64,000 nucleotides of DNA, taken from contig NZ_FQVQ01000001.1 of NCBI RefSeq assembly GCF_900129405.1, forward strand, positions 372,001 to 436,000, given 5' to 3'. Shown piece after piece: positions 18,007-27,046 of this stretch. Every line of letters starts with the position of its first letter. The stretch's first letter is position 1. This stretch comes from Flavobacterium fontis (GTDB taxonomy: Bacteria; Bacteroidota; Bacteroidia; Flavobacteriales; Flavobacteriaceae). The position numbers and the translations under genes were made by a program. The notes beneath the pieces are model-generated. The model ran no database searches, had not been told where the DNA came from, and saw only the letters and a program-made list of their open reading frames with translations.

Positions 18007-18073
18007 AAACTTCTTACACCGTTTTGCGTGAAAGAAAAGTCAAAATCCAATTGGTAATCGGGGAGATAACCGG

Positions 18074-18081
18074 TATTTTTG
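18074..18081 (+). promoter_or_regulatory. -7 box TATTTTTG for the DUF423 gene
   Basis: TAnnTTTG match 18 bases upstream of the ATG at 18100. It excludes the in-frame upstream position 18079 as a start. Confidence 0.55.
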
Positions 18082-18099
18082 CAAAATATTGTTTGCGAT

Positions 18100-18486
18100 A
18101 TGGATAAAAAAATACTTTCTGCTGCAGGATTTTTCGGAATGACGGGCATACTACTTGGGGCTTTTGGTGCCCATGGGTTAAAAGCGGTACTTTCTGTTGA
18201 GGCATTGGCAACCTTCGAAACCGGGGTAAAATACCAAATGTATCATGCTTTGTTTTTACTTTTTGTGGGTTTGCACTCTCCATTGACTTCAACCCTGCGA
18301 ACCCTTTTGTTTCGACTCATTGTTCTTGGGATAATTTTGTTTTCAGGGTCTATTTATTTGCTGGCTACCAAGAGTTTAACGGGTTTAGAATTGAAAATAT
18401 TAGGTCCGATTACACCTGTGGGAGGACTTTGTTTTGCCGTGGCTTGGGGGGTGCTGATGTTTTCCTTTTTAAAGAAAAAAGCATAA
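18100..18486 (+). CDS. DUF423 small membrane protein
   Basis: A 128-residue inner-membrane protein with four predicted helices. The family signature GAFGAHGLKAVLS occurs at residues ~21-33, and the C-terminal GPITPVGGLCFAVAW is also typical. Widely conserved in bacteria (YwdK / YgdD group) with no firmly established role. The ATG at 18100 is chosen because the -7 box at 18074-18081 overlaps the only longer option. Monocistronic, divergent from the DUF3108 operon and 81 bases before pckA. Confidence 0.85.
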   Translation: MDKKILSAAGFFGMTGILLGAFGAHGLKAVLSVEALATFETGVKYQMYHALFLLFVGLHSPLTSTLRTLLFRLIVLGIILFSGSIYLLATKSLTGLELKILGPITPVGGLCFAVAWGVLMFSFLKKKA

Positions 18487-18523
18487 AATTTCACCCAACT
18501 ACAACGTTGTAATAATTAATTTT

Positions 18524-18531
18524 TACCTTTG
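18524..18531 (+). promoter_or_regulatory. -7 box TACCTTTG for pckA
   Basis: TAnnTTTG match 36 bases upstream of the pckA ATG. The nearest upstream TTG (18507-18509) is only 14 bases away, closer than the usual -33 spacing. Confidence 0.55.
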
Positions 18532-18567
18532 TGGTCTAATTAAAGTTAACACAACAAAGCATTATCT

Positions 18568-20193
18568 ATGGATAACTACACCCCAACTACGAAATCGATT
18601 TCGTTGGAAAAATATGGGATTACAAATGTTCAAGAAATTGTCTATAATCCTAGCTATGAACAATTGTATAACGAAGAATTAAGTCCGGAGCTTTCTGGGT
18701 ATGAACGCGGTCAAGTGTCGGAGTTAGGGGCGGTTAATGTGATGACGGGAGAATTTACAGGACGCTCCCCTAAAGATAAATATATTGTAAAGGATGCCGT
18801 TACCGAAAATACGATTTGGTGGAATTCAGATAAAGCGGCCAACGATAACAAACCGATTTCTCCAGCCACTTGGGATGCGCTGAAGGCAACTACCGTAAAA
18901 CAATTGTCAGGAAAACGTTTGTTTGTTGTCGATGCGTTTTGTGGTGCCAACGAGAATACCCGTTTAAAAGTTCGCTTCATCATGGAGGTGGCATGGCAAG
19001 CGCATTTTGTAAAAAATATGTTTATTCGTCCTACAGAAGAAGAGCTCGATCAGTTTGGTGAGCCTGATTTTGTGGTGATGAACGGGTCCAAGACTTCCTT
19101 TAAAGATTATGCTGCTCACGGGTTGAATTCAGAAGTGTATATCGCTTTCAATCTTACCGAGAAAATGCAACTCATTGGGGGTACTTGGTATGGCGGTGAA
19201 ATGAAAAAAGGGATGTTTGCCATGATGAATTATTACCTGCCTTTGCAGGGAATGGCATCGATGCATTGCTCGGCCAACAAAGGAGCTGATGGCGATGTAG
19301 CGGTTTTCTTTGGCTTATCGGGCACAGGAAAAACGACCTTATCCACCGATCCAAAACGGGAACTCATTGGTGATGATGAACACGGTTGGGATGATGAAGG
19401 CGTCTTCAATTTTGAAGGCGGTTGTTATGCCAAAACGATCGACTTAAGTAAAGAAAACGAACCCGATATTTTTGGAGCCATCAAGCGTGATGCACTTCTT
19501 GAAAATGTCACCTTAGACGCTCAAGGCGTTATTGATTTTAAAGACGGTTCGGTCACCCAAAACACCCGAGTATCGTATCCCATTTACCATATTAACAATA
19601 TTGTGAAGCCCGTATCCAAAGCGGGTCACGCTACAAAGGTTATCTTTTTAACCGCCGATGCCTTTGGGGTCATGCCGCCGGTTTCAAAGTTAACACCCGA
19701 ACAGACGAAGTACTATTTCTTGTCGGGATTTACTGCAAAATTAGCCGGTACAGAGCGCGGTGTAACACAGCCTGAACCCACTTTCTCGGCTTGTTTTGGC
19801 AAAGCATTCCTAACCCTTCATCCTACCAAATATGGGGAAGAGTTGGTTAAAAAAATGGAGGCACACAACGCCACCGCTTACATGGTCAATACCGGGTGGA
19901 ATGGTTCAGGGAAACGCATTTCAATTAAAGATACTCGCGCTATCATCGATGCCATTTTAGATGGTTCGATAGAAAATGCGCCTACTAAAATGATTCCGAT
20001 TTTCAATTTTGAAGTTCCAACGGCGCTACATGATGTAAATGCGGCGATTTTGGATCCACGTGACACTTATGCTGACGCTCAAGAGTGGGAAACGAAAGCC
20101 CATGATTTAGCCAGCCGATTCATTAAAAACTTTGTTCAATATACCGATAATGAAGAGGGTACTCGATTAGTAATGGCGGGACCGCAATTGTAA
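18568..20193 (+). CDS. pckA: Phosphoenolpyruvate carboxykinase (ATP)
   Basis: A 541-residue gluconeogenic enzyme that decarboxylates and phosphorylates oxaloacetate to PEP, using ATP and a divalent cation. Diagnostic pieces are the P-loop [11 protein letters not shown] (about residue 250), the oxaloacetate-binding [13 protein letters not shown] near the N terminus, and [21 protein letters not shown] in the kinase-2 / metal region. Length and sequence fit the ATP-dependent family, not the GTP-dependent one. Monocistronic, with its own promoter and terminator. Confidence 0.98.
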   Translation: MDNYTPTTKSISLEKYGITNVQEIVYNPSYEQLYNEELSPELSGYERGQVSELGAVNVMTGEFTGRSPKDKYIVKDAVTENTIWWNSDKAANDNKPISPATWDALKATTVKQLSGKRLFVVDAFCGANENTRLKVRFIMEVAWQAHFVKNMFIRPTEEELDQFGEPDFVVMNGSKTSFKDYAAHGLNSEVYIAFNLTEKMQLIGGTWYGGEMKKGMFAMMNYYLPLQGMASMHCSANKGADGDVAVFFGLSGTGKTTLSTDPKRELIGDDEHGWDDEGVFNFEGGCYAKTIDLSKENEPDIFGAIKRDALLENVTLDAQGVIDFKDGSVTQNTRVSYPIYHINNIVKPVSKAGHATKVIFLTADAFGVMPPVSKLTPEQTKYYFLSGFTAKLAGTERGVTQPEPTFSACFGKAFLTLHPTKYGEELVKKMEAHNATAYMVNTGWNGSGKRISIKDTRAIIDAILDGSIENAPTKMIPIFNFEVPTALHDVNAAILDPRDTYADAQEWETKAHDLASRFIKNFVQYTDNEEGTRLVMAGPQL

Positions 20194-20228
20194 ATAAAAA
20201 CAAACAAACTAAACTAACCGACGAAAAA

Positions 20229-20258
20229 AGTCCAACAGTAATGTGTTGGGCTTTTTTT
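20229..20258 (+). terminator. Intrinsic terminator after pckA
   Basis: AGTCCAACA / TGTTGGGCT stem (one G-U pair) followed by seven T. Confidence 0.8.
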
Positions 20259-20264
20259 ATGGGC

Positions 20265-20297
20265 AAAAAAAATCCCAAACACAAGTACGTTTGGGAT
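20265..20297 (-). terminator. Intrinsic terminator after hemD
   Basis: ATCCCAAAC / GTTTGGGAT perfect 9-base stem; the A-run at 20265-20271 is a U-run on the minus strand. It lies next to, but is distinct from, the pckA terminator. Confidence 0.8.
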
Positions 20298-20319
20298 GAT
20301 AGGGTATAATTTAATGGGA

Positions 20320-21078
20320 TTATTTTCCTTTATTCACTTCAGCGACATATTTTTCTAGCGCCATAGTCATTGAAGGCGTGTCGGGAGTTGGTGCTAAAAT
20401 ATCAATGCGCAACCCGTGTTCCAAAGCCTCTTTTTGCGTTGTACTTCCGAAAACCGCTATACGAGTGTTGTTTTGCTTGAAATCAGGGAAATTTTTAAAT
20501 AGTGATTTAATTCCTGTAGGACTAAAAAATGCCAAAATATCATAGTACACATCGGCCAAATCCGATAAATCACTCATTACGGTTTTGTAAAACGTTCCCG
20601 CTGTCCAATCAATTTTCAAATTGTTAAGCGTTTGAGGAATGTCCGCATTGAGTTGATCCGAGGAAGGCAATAGAAATTTCTCGTCTTTGTATTTTTTGAA
20701 TAGCGAGGACATATCGGCAAAGTCTTTTTGGCCTACATAGATTTTGCGTTTGCGGTACACCACGTATTTTTGTAAGTAATACGCAATGGCTTCCGATTGG
20801 CAAAAATAACGCAAGTCTTCTGGGACTTTATACCGCATTTCTTCAGCCACGCGGAAAAAATGATCCACGGCATTCTTGCTGGTTAAAATGATTGCGGTAA
20901 ACTGACTGAGATCAATCTTCTGAGCTCGGACATCTTTTGCACTCACACCTTCAACATGAATAAAAGAGCGAAAATCAACTTTCACTTTATGCTTTTGCAT
21001 CAAATCATGATAAGGTGAATTCTCAACTTTTGGCTCGGGTTGGGATACCAAAATGGTTCTCACTTTTAGACTAGACAT
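20320..21078 (-). CDS. hemD: Uroporphyrinogen-III synthase
   Basis: A 252-residue protein of the HemD fold (two Rossmann-like lobes): KVRTILVSQPEP at the start, IILTSKNAVDHFF in lobe one, and the family's SPTGIKSLF segment in lobe two. The enzyme cyclises hydroxymethylbilane with ring-D inversion to uroporphyrinogen III in haem synthesis. Sequence conservation in this family is low, so the call rests on the characteristic lobe motifs and on the neighbouring DUF4271 gene, a common flavobacterial arrangement. It follows DUF4271 by 8 bases. Confidence 0.88.
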   Translation of the reverse strand: MSSLKVRTILVSQPEPKVENSPYHDLMQKHKVKVDFRSFIHVEGVSAKDVRAQKIDLSQFTAIILTSKNAVDHFFRVAEEMRYKVPEDLRYFCQSEAIAYYLQKYVVYRKRKIYVGQKDFADMSSLFKKYKDEKFLLPSSDQLNADIPQTLNNLKIDWTAGTFYKTVMSDLSDLADVYYDILAFFSPTGIKSLFKNFPDFKQNNTRIAVFGSTTQKEALEHGLRIDILAPTPDTPSMTMALEKYVAEVNKGK

Positions 21079-21086
21079 CGTTTGCT

Positions 21087-21752
21087 CTAATTTTTGGTAA
21101 TCAAATAATATATGAAATAATAGGGCGCTATTTCAAGTGCGCAAAGATACAAAATAAAATAAAACAACTTTCCTGTTACTATATTTTGATGATTTTTTAA
21201 AGAAAATAGATAAGTTAGCAGGTTTATGACGAGAATTGTGATGATAATTACAGAAATAAGTGTATTTGTTATGAAATCACCATAAAACAAAATCATCGAA
21301 ACAGGAAAAAGTAGTAGCCCAATGTAGGTTCTGAAGTTAACTTTCTGTAAATTAAATTCATCGATAAGTTCTTCAACATCAAAGGTAACCGCGATAATTT
21401 TTTCGATTAAAAATTTGGAAAGGATAAACACAAACAATCCCGTAAAAATGCGAACGAATAAGAGCCAGTCTGTTTTTTCGCCCCATCCATTATGGGCCAA
21501 AACGATTTGAATAAAAAAGGAGAGCGAAATTAAATGAACGACAAACAAGACAATATTGAATCCACTCCATAAATGTGAGCTTTCGCGATAAATCTTGGTG
21601 TATTTGTCCGAAACCAACAGGCGAATGTAGTCGTTGAACCGACTTTCAAAGGCTGTTCGCGCTATAACGACCAAGCCCAAAGCAACCACAAAAATGAGGG
21701 TTGCCCAGTCGAAGGGTGAGACAATACGGGGTTGAAATTCGCAGGCTATCAT
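21087..21752 (-). CDS. DUF4271 integral membrane protein
   Basis: A 221-residue polytopic membrane protein with about six helices (e.g. WATLIFVVALGLVVIA near residue 18 and LISVIIITILVINLLTYLF in the second half), matching the Bacteroidota DUF4271 family. Function unknown. It is first in an operon with hemD (8-base gap), a conserved pairing that may reflect history more than function. A TACTTTTG -7 box lies at 21759-21766. It is divergent from the glycosyltransferase gene at 21849. Confidence 0.82.
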   Translation of the reverse strand: MIACEFQPRIVSPFDWATLIFVVALGLVVIARTAFESRFNDYIRLLVSDKYTKIYRESSHLWSGFNIVLFVVHLISLSFFIQIVLAHNGWGEKTDWLLFVRIFTGLFVFILSKFLIEKIIAVTFDVEELIDEFNLQKVNFRTYIGLLLFPVSMILFYGDFITNTLISVIIITILVINLLTYLFSLKNHQNIVTGKLFYFILYLCALEIAPYYFIYYLITKN

Positions 21753-21758
21753 GGGTCA

Positions 21759-21766
21759 CAAAAGTA
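21759..21766 (-). promoter_or_regulatory. -7 box TACTTTTG for DUF4271-hemD
   Basis: TAnnTTTG match on the minus strand. It lies only 6 bases from the ATG at 21752, so the transcript would be nearly leaderless. Confidence 0.45.
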
Positions 21767-21825
21767 ATGATTTTTTTGCCCTTTTGTATTATGAAATTAT
21801 TAGCGTTATGGGATTTAATTTTGAC

Positions 21826-21833
21826 TATTTTTG
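21826..21833 (+). promoter_or_regulatory. -7 box TATTTTTG for the GT2-dihydroorotase operon
   Basis: TAnnTTTG match 15 bases upstream of the ATG at 21849. It overlaps the longer in-frame option at 21831, supporting the 21849 start. Confidence 0.5.
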
Positions 21834-21848
21834 CAAAAATATCACTTC

Positions 21849-22574
21849 ATGGAGCAACGTATTATCATCATTCCCACCTATAATGAAATCGAAAATATTG
21901 AAGCCATTATTCGTGCGGTTTTTGCGCTCTCCATGCCTTTTCACGTCCTAATTGTAGACGACAATTCTCCCGACGGAACTGCGGAAAAAGTTCGGGAATT
22001 ACAACGTGAATTTTCAACCCAATTGTTTTTAGAAGTTCGTACCAAAAAAGCAGGTTTAGGTACGGCCTATGTTCACGGTTTTCAGTGGGCATTACGGCAG
22101 CACTATGACTTTATTTTTGAAATGGATGCCGACTTTTCGCACAATCCAGAGGATTTACCGCGTTTGTGGGAGGCTTGCGCTGTTGACGGAGCCGATATCG
22201 CGGTGGGATCACGGTATGTTACTGGAGTAAATGTGGTCAATTGGCCCTTGAGTCGCGTGCTGCTTTCCTATTTTGCATCGGTTTACGTGCGTTTAATTAC
22301 AGGGATGAAAATTATGGACACTACGGCCGGATATGTATGTTATCGGCGTAAGGTGCTTGAAACTATTCCCCTTCATGCGATCAAGTTTGTAGGGTATGCG
22401 TTTCAAATTGAAATGAAGTATCGTGCATGGGCCAAACGATTTGTTATCAAGGAAGTCCCCGTAATTTTCACCGATCGCACCAAAGGGCAATCCAAAATGA
22501 GTGGTTCAATTATTAAAGAAGCCGTTTTTGGGGTCTTGTCTTTACGCATAAAAAAACTATTTAACCAGTTGTAA
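21849..22574 (+). CDS. Polyprenol-phosphate mannosyltransferase-like GT2
   Basis: A 241-residue GT-A glycosyltransferase of family 2. IIIPTYNEIENIEAI at the N terminus, VDDNSPDGTAE (donor-binding DDxSxDGT) and FEMDADFSHNPEDLP (the DXD region) are all intact, and the C-terminal RTKGQSKMSGSIIKEA is typical of dolichol-phosphate mannose synthase. It has no C-terminal membrane helices, so it resembles the soluble or peripheral bacterial polyprenol-monophosphomannose synthase. The ATG at 21849 is chosen by promoter position. First gene of an operon with dihydroorotase (2-base gap) and DUF4296. Confidence 0.9.
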   Translation: MEQRIIIIPTYNEIENIEAIIRAVFALSMPFHVLIVDDNSPDGTAEKVRELQREFSTQLFLEVRTKKAGLGTAYVHGFQWALRQHYDFIFEMDADFSHNPEDLPRLWEACAVDGADIAVGSRYVTGVNVVNWPLSRVLLSYFASVYVRLITGMKIMDTTAGYVCYRRKVLETIPLHAIKFVGYAFQIEMKYRAWAKRFVIKEVPVIFTDRTKGQSKMSGSIIKEAVFGVLSLRIKKLFNQL

Positions 22575-22576
22575 AC

Positions 22577-23911
22577 ATGGAATCAACGCTCATAAAAAAC
22601 GCAACACTAGTCAATGAAGGGCAAATTACCGTAGCTGATGTGCTTATTGAAGGGGAACGTATTGTAAAAATTGGAACCCAATTATCAGCAGGAAATGCTC
22701 GTGTAATCGATGCTGAGGGACACTATTTGTTGCCGGGAATTATTGACGACCAAGTGCATTTTCGCGATCCGGGTCTCACCCACAAAGGCGATCTTGAATC
22801 GGAGAGTCGGGCGGCTATTGCGGGCGGTATTACGTCCTATATTGATCAGCCCAATACAGTTCCGCATGCGGTCACCCAAGAGTTGTTGGCTCAAAAATAC
22901 CAAAATGCCATAGGTCGTTCGTATGCCAATTATTCTTTCATGATGGGCGGTACCAATGATAATTTGGCCGAAATTTTAAAAACAAATCCGCGGGATGTCG
23001 CCGGGTTGAAACTCTTTTTGGGCTCCTCCACAGGCGATATGTTGGTAGATAGTTCGGCAGCTATTGAAGCGATCTTTGAAGCAACTCCACTATTAATCGC
23101 GGTGCATTGTGAAGATGAAACCACCGTGAAAACCAATTTAGCACACTACAAAGAACAGTTTGGCGAAAATATCCCTGTTCACTATCATCCTTTGATTCGT
23201 ACCGAGGAAGCCTGTTATCTTTCTTCCTCCAAAACAGTAGCTTTAGCCAAAAAAACAGGGGCTCGTTTGCATGTATTTCATATTTCTACGGCGAAAGAGC
23301 TCGACTTGTTCGACAATACCTTGCCTTTGGACGAGAAAAAAATTACGGCCGAAGTTTGTATCCATCACCTCTGGTTTTCGGATGCTGATTACGCCACTCG
23401 TGGGAGTTTAATCAAATGGAATCCTGCGGTGAAAACGGCAGCCGACCGCGAAGCGCTGTGGGAAGCTTTGAATGACGGACGTATTGATGTAGTTGCCACC
23501 GACCATGCCCCACATACCTTGGAAGAGAAAAGTCAGGTTTACACCAAAGCCCCTTCGGGAGGTCCCTTGGTACAACACGCTTTGATTGCGATGTTGGAAG
23601 CGGTACAGGAAGGGAAAATTTCCTTGGAAAAAGTAGTTGAAAAAATGGCGCATAATCCAGCGGTATTGTTCAAAATTGAAGACCGCGGCTTTATCCGAGA
23701 AGGCTATTACGCCGATTTAGTTCTGGTAAATCCAAAAGCTTCTTGGACGGTTACCAAAGAAAATGTACTGTACAAATGCGGTTGGTCTCCGATGGAAGGC
23801 ACGACGTTTCACCACCAAGTTACCCATACCTTTGTGAACGGAACGTTGGCCTATGAAAAGGGGACAGTGCACCCAATTCCGGCAGGGAAACGTTTGTTGT
23901 TTAACCGCTAA
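22577..23911 (+). CDS. pyrC: Dihydroorotase (class I-like)
   Basis: A 444-residue amidohydrolase-fold enzyme expected to interconvert carbamoyl-aspartate and dihydroorotate in pyrimidine synthesis. GLKLFLGSSTGDM (carboxylated-Lys position), VHCEDE, HVFHIST and VATDHAPHT supply the expected metal ligands. The first metal motif reads DDQVHFRDPG: the HxH of the family appears here as QxH, so one zinc-ligand His is replaced by Gln. This may be a lineage trait; whether full activity is kept cannot be told from sequence. Middle gene of the GT2-pyrC-DUF4296 operon. Confidence 0.87.
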   Translation: MESTLIKNATLVNEGQITVADVLIEGERIVKIGTQLSAGNARVIDAEGHYLLPGIIDDQVHFRDPGLTHKGDLESESRAAIAGGITSYIDQPNTVPHAVTQELLAQKYQNAIGRSYANYSFMMGGTNDNLAEILKTNPRDVAGLKLFLGSSTGDMLVDSSAAIEAIFEATPLLIAVHCEDETTVKTNLAHYKEQFGENIPVHYHPLIRTEEACYLSSSKTVALAKKTGARLHVFHISTAKELDLFDNTLPLDEKKITAEVCIHHLWFSDADYATRGSLIKWNPAVKTAADREALWEALNDGRIDVVATDHAPHTLEEKSQVYTKAPSGGPLVQHALIAMLEAVQEGKISLEKVVEKMAHNPAVLFKIEDRGFIREGYYADLVLVNPKASWTVTKENVLYKCGWSPMEGTTFHHQVTHTFVNGTLAYEKGTVHPIPAGKRLLFNR

Positions 23912-23923
23912 TCCTGTAGTTCC

Positions 23924-24301
23924 ATGAAAAAAGGGATTTTTCTTCTCGCGTTGTCCGTACTGTTTTTTTCTTGTAAGGAAGATGTTTTACCGCCGCCCAA
24001 AAATAAAGTGGATCGGGAAACCATGATTAATATATTGTATGATTTGGCGGTTTTGGAAGCGGCTCGCTCACAATCTTTTTCCACACGGGTCAATTATCCT
24101 ACCGCCGTTGCCTTTGTCAAAGAAAAATACAAAATTGACAGTCTAACGTTAGCCGAGAATACCAAGTATTATGCATCGGATTTGAAGGATTACAAAAAAA
24201 TGTACGAAGAAGTGAGAAAACGATTGGACCAAAACCGAAACATGGGTTCATCACCACCACCGCCTTCTTCTGCGCCAGATGCAGGAGGTGTGGTCAAATA
24301 A
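23924..24301 (+). CDS. DUF4296 lipoprotein
   Basis: A 125-residue predicted lipoprotein: signal peptide with lipobox SVLFFSCKED (Cys about residue 18), then a helical DUF4296 domain (INILYDLAVLEAARSQ) and a Pro/Ser-rich tail (SSPPPPSSAPDAGG). The family is restricted to Bacteroidota and uncharacterised. It follows pyrC by 12 bases, a frequent flavobacterial gene order. Its stop abuts the stop of the convergent SDR gene at 24302. Confidence 0.83.
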   Translation: MKKGIFLLALSVLFFSCKEDVLPPPKNKVDRETMINILYDLAVLEAARSQSFSTRVNYPTAVAFVKEKYKIDSLTLAENTKYYASDLKDYKKMYEEVRKRLDQNRNMGSSPPPPSSAPDAGGVVK

Positions 24302-25312
24302 TTATCGGAACGCCTGAATGATTTGGTCGATGTAGGGATCAATCGGTTGGAACGTATAATCGAAGGTGCGTTTAATTTTCTCGTTTGAAATCTGTTCTAC
24401 ACTACACAACGAAGCCGCGCTTTGACGCGATAATTTTCTGGGTCGGCCAGTTAGTAAAGAAAGAAGTTTATCCATGCGCCACCCCAAAGCAAGCATCCAA
24501 GGTTGCGCTTCAAAACCAGGGCGTTTTACCCCAAGTTTGTCGGCGATTGTGAATTGAATGTCTTTAAAACTACGATTTTCTGCCACCAAAGCAAACCGTT
24601 CCCCATGGATGGGTGCTTCCATTATTTTTTTCATCAAAATCACCACGTCAAGAACACTGATATACGCACTGTAGCCTTGGGTGTAAAACGGCAACCCTTT
24701 TTTAATGGACGTAAACAAACTGCCACTGCCTTTGCGCGCGTCCCAGTTGGAAGGATACGGCCCCAAAATGATTCCCGGATTGACAATGACCACCTGTAAT
24801 CCCTCTTGTTGTCCGCGCCATACTTCCATTTCGGCGCCATATTTTGTAAGGGCATAATCGCTATGAAGCACTTCAGGATTCCATTCGGTTGCTTCATCGA
24901 TAACCGTTTGGTTTTGCAACGGATCACCCAAAGCGGCAATCGAACTTACATGACAAAGTTTTTGAACGTTCTTGTCGATGCATAAATTGACAATATTGGC
25001 CGTACCTTCGATGTTTATTTTCCGAAGTGCCGTTTCATCGTTGGGATTGAACGAAATTTGAGCCGCACAATGATAAACGTGTGTTACCTTTTCAAAAGCG
25101 ATTTCCAAGGAAGGAACGTCAGTGATGTCGCCCACCACCCAGTCAATGCGATCAAACAAAGACTCTTTTTGGTACCAAGCAAACAGACTTCGCGTTTTTT
25201 CGATTTGTTTGGCCTCGCGAAAAAGAGCCCGTACAGCAGTTTCTCCCTCTTGTATCAAATGCAACAAAAGGTGAGCGCCCACTAATCCAGTACCTCCAGT
25301 GACCAAAATCAT
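24302..25312 (-). CDS. NAD(P)-dependent epimerase/dehydratase (extended SDR)
   Basis: A 336-residue extended short-chain dehydrogenase. The N-terminal nucleotide site is TGGTGLVGAHLL (residues ~5-16), a Tyr-x3-Lys active site reads YALTKYG around residue 152, and the following VVIVNPGIILGP is the usual post-catalytic strand. It resembles the dihydroflavonol-reductase / 3-beta-HSD-like branch, often found in flavobacteria near dihydroorotase. Substrate unknown. Monocistronic; no clear -7 box was seen upstream. Confidence 0.85.
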   Translation of the reverse strand: MILVTGGTGLVGAHLLLHLIQEGETAVRALFREAKQIEKTRSLFAWYQKESLFDRIDWVVGDITDVPSLEIAFEKVTHVYHCAAQISFNPNDETALRKINIEGTANIVNLCIDKNVQKLCHVSSIAALGDPLQNQTVIDEATEWNPEVLHSDYALTKYGAEMEVWRGQQEGLQVVIVNPGIILGPYPSNWDARKGSGSLFTSIKKGLPFYTQGYSAYISVLDVVILMKKIMEAPIHGERFALVAENRSFKDIQFTIADKLGVKRPGFEAQPWMLALGWRMDKLLSLLTGRPRKLSRQSAASLCSVEQISNEKIKRTFDYTFQPIDPYIDQIIQAFR

Positions 25313-25365
25313 AGGTGTAAAAGTACATCAAATTCCTCACAAAAGGCGATGTATTAACAGGCTTC

Positions 25366-25449
25366 TTAAGAAACAATGCACAAAATAAAGTAGACGAGAA
25401 CTGCAAACAAGGCATAAACGGCAAATACTTTTAGAAATAATTTTTTCAT
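25366..25449 (-). CDS. Putative 27-residue single-span membrane peptide
   Basis: Found by reading the only ~300-base gap (25313-25626). An ATG at 25449 opens a 27-codon frame ending at a TAA at 25366-25368. The peptide is MKKLFLKVFAV... continuing hydrophobic to ...FILCIVS, that is two basic residues then a single ~22-residue membrane span. A TAACTTTG -7 box lies 31 bases upstream (25481-25488), and the leader is A-rich as in other genes here. No homologue is recognised. It could be a real small membrane protein or a chance ORF; a cut-off signal peptide is less likely because the stop is immediate. Confidence 0.45.
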   Translation of the reverse strand: MKKLFLKVFAVYALFAVLVYFILCIVS

Positions 25450-25480
25450 GGCGATTAAAATAGAGTTTGAACTTAAATTT

Positions 25481-25488
25481 CAAAGTTA
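25481..25488 (-). promoter_or_regulatory. -7 box TAACTTTG before the 27-codon ORF
   Basis: TAnnTTTG match on the minus strand with no other gene to serve; the next gene downstream on this strand is the SDR, 169 bases away. Confidence 0.45.
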
Positions 25489-25602
25489 GCGTCCTGTTTT
25501 TGAATTTTGGGAAGCAGAAAGTGTCGTTTTTGTTAAAATTTTTTTACGGTTTTTTCAACTTTCCCCAGCACAGGGGGACACGAAAAAAAGATTATTTTCC
25601 CC

Positions 25603-25610
25603 TATCTTTG
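25603..25610 (+). promoter_or_regulatory. -7 box TATCTTTG for tyrS
   Basis: TAnnTTTG match 16 bases upstream of the tyrS ATG at 25627. The leader is short and no T-box is present. Confidence 0.6.
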
Positions 25611-25626
25611 CGCAAATTTTTTACCC

Positions 25627-26925
25627 ATGAACAATTTAGTAGCCGAATTACAATGGCGGGGATTGGTGCACGATATGATGCCCGGCACCGAAGAACAATT
25701 GATGAAAGAGCCTACATCGGTATATATCGGATTTGACCCAACCAGTGATTCTTTACACATTGGAAGTTTAGTCCCTATCATTTTATTAGTTCATTTGAAA
25801 AATTTTGGCCATCGCCCCATTGCTTTGGTCGGGGGTGCGACAGGAATGATTGGTGATCCTTCGGGAAAATCGGATGAGCGTAACCTATTGGACGAAGCTA
25901 CGTTGCAAAAAAATGTAGACGGCATCAAAGGGGTGTTGTCGCGTTTTTTGGACTTTAATGCAGAAGGACCAACGGCTCCCGTTTTGGTCAACAATTACGA
26001 TTGGATGAAGGACTTTTCGTTTATCGCTTTTGCCCGTGATGTGGGGAAACGAATTACGGTAAACTACATGATGGCTAAGGATTCGGTGAAAAAAAGACTG
26101 AGTGGTGAAGCGGGTGCTGGAATGAGTTTTACCGAGTTTACCTATCAGTTAATACAAGGATATGATTTTTATTATTTGCACAAGCATTACCATTGTTTGT
26201 TGCAAATGGGGGGCTCTGATCAGTGGGGAAATATCACTACGGGGACTGAATTGGTGCGTCGTATGAATGATGAGCATGCCAAAGCCTATGCGATGACCTG
26301 TCCTTTAATTACCAAAGCCGACGGTTCAAAATTTGGTAAAAGCGAAGGGGGTAATGTTTGGTTGACGGCCGATAAAACTTCGGTGTATAAATTTTACCAG
26401 TTTTGGTTGAACACGACCGACGTAGATGCGGAAAAATACATCAAAATATTTACTTTCCTAGATCAAGAAACGGTGGCCGCCTTAATTGAAGAGCACCAAC
26501 AAGCGCCTCATCTTCGGGTGTTGCAAAAACGATTGGCCGAAGAAGTCACTGTATTTGTGCATAGCCGTGAGGAATACGACAAAGCGGTATTTGCATCGGC
26601 AGCCTTTTTTAGTCCCACCATGGAAGAACTAAAGCAGCTCGATCAACAAACCTTTTTGGAGGTGTTTGAAGGAATTCCCGTAGCCAATTTACCGGCATCC
26701 GTACTAGCAGATAACGGCTTGGATATGGTAGGTGCTTTAGCTGCTAAAACCAATTTTTTAAGTTCCAATAGTGAAGCAGTGCGCGAATTAAAGCAGAATG
26801 CCATTTCGTTAAACAAAGTCAAAGTGAATCAGGAGTATAAAATCACTTCCCAAGATTTAATTCATGGCAAATATGTATTGCTTCAAAAAGGGAAAAAGAA
26901 TTACTACTTGATTGCTGTCGAGTAA
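25627..26925 (+). CDS. tyrS: Tyrosyl-tRNA synthetase
   Basis: A 432-residue class I synthetase. SLHIGSLVP (the HIGH motif, about residue 44), the tyrosine-binding stretch [26 protein letters not shown] and the KMSKS equivalent KFGKSEGG are intact. The C-terminal ~70 residues form an S4-like RNA-binding domain ([11 protein letters not shown]...[15 protein letters not shown]). Charges tRNA-Tyr in the cytoplasm. Monocistronic, with its own promoter and terminator. Confidence 0.98.
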   Translation: MNNLVAELQWRGLVHDMMPGTEEQLMKEPTSVYIGFDPTSDSLHIGSLVPIILLVHLKNFGHRPIALVGGATGMIGDPSGKSDERNLLDEATLQKNVDGIKGVLSRFLDFNAEGPTAPVLVNNYDWMKDFSFIAFARDVGKRITVNYMMAKDSVKKRLSGEAGAGMSFTEFTYQLIQGYDFYYLHKHYHCLLQMGGSDQWGNITTGTELVRRMNDEHAKAYAMTCPLITKADGSKFGKSEGGNVWLTADKTSVYKFYQFWLNTTDVDAEKYIKIFTFLDQETVAALIEEHQQAPHLRVLQKRLAEEVTVFVHSREEYDKAVFASAAFFSPTMEELKQLDQQTFLEVFEGIPVANLPASVLADNGLDMVGALAAKTNFLSSNSEAVRELKQNAISLNKVKVNQEYKITSQDLIHGKYVLLQKGKKNYYLIAVE

Positions 26926-26928
26926 AAG

Positions 26929-26953
26929 AAAGGTCCGAAAGGGCCTTTTTTTT
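26929..26953 (+). terminator. Intrinsic terminator after tyrS
   Basis: AAAGGTCC / GGGCCTTT stem with a GAAA tetraloop (one U-G pair) followed by a T-run. Confidence 0.8.
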
Positions 26954-27046
26954 GGTTTGAGCAAAAAAAGGCTTTCTTTAACATTTATACCTTTTTCATA
27001 CATTATCTATGCTTTTGCATAGGCTTTGAATTGCTCTAAAAACGTT

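Noticed and set aside
18014..18292. Minus-strand frame of 92 codons over the DUF423 gene
   Set aside because: It overlaps a recognisable DUF423 protein and two promoters, and its translation has no domain or membrane pattern.
27008..27023. CTATGC-tttt-GCATAG hairpin as terminator of the sugar dehydrogenase
   Set aside because: No U-run follows on the minus strand, so it is only a short inverted repeat.
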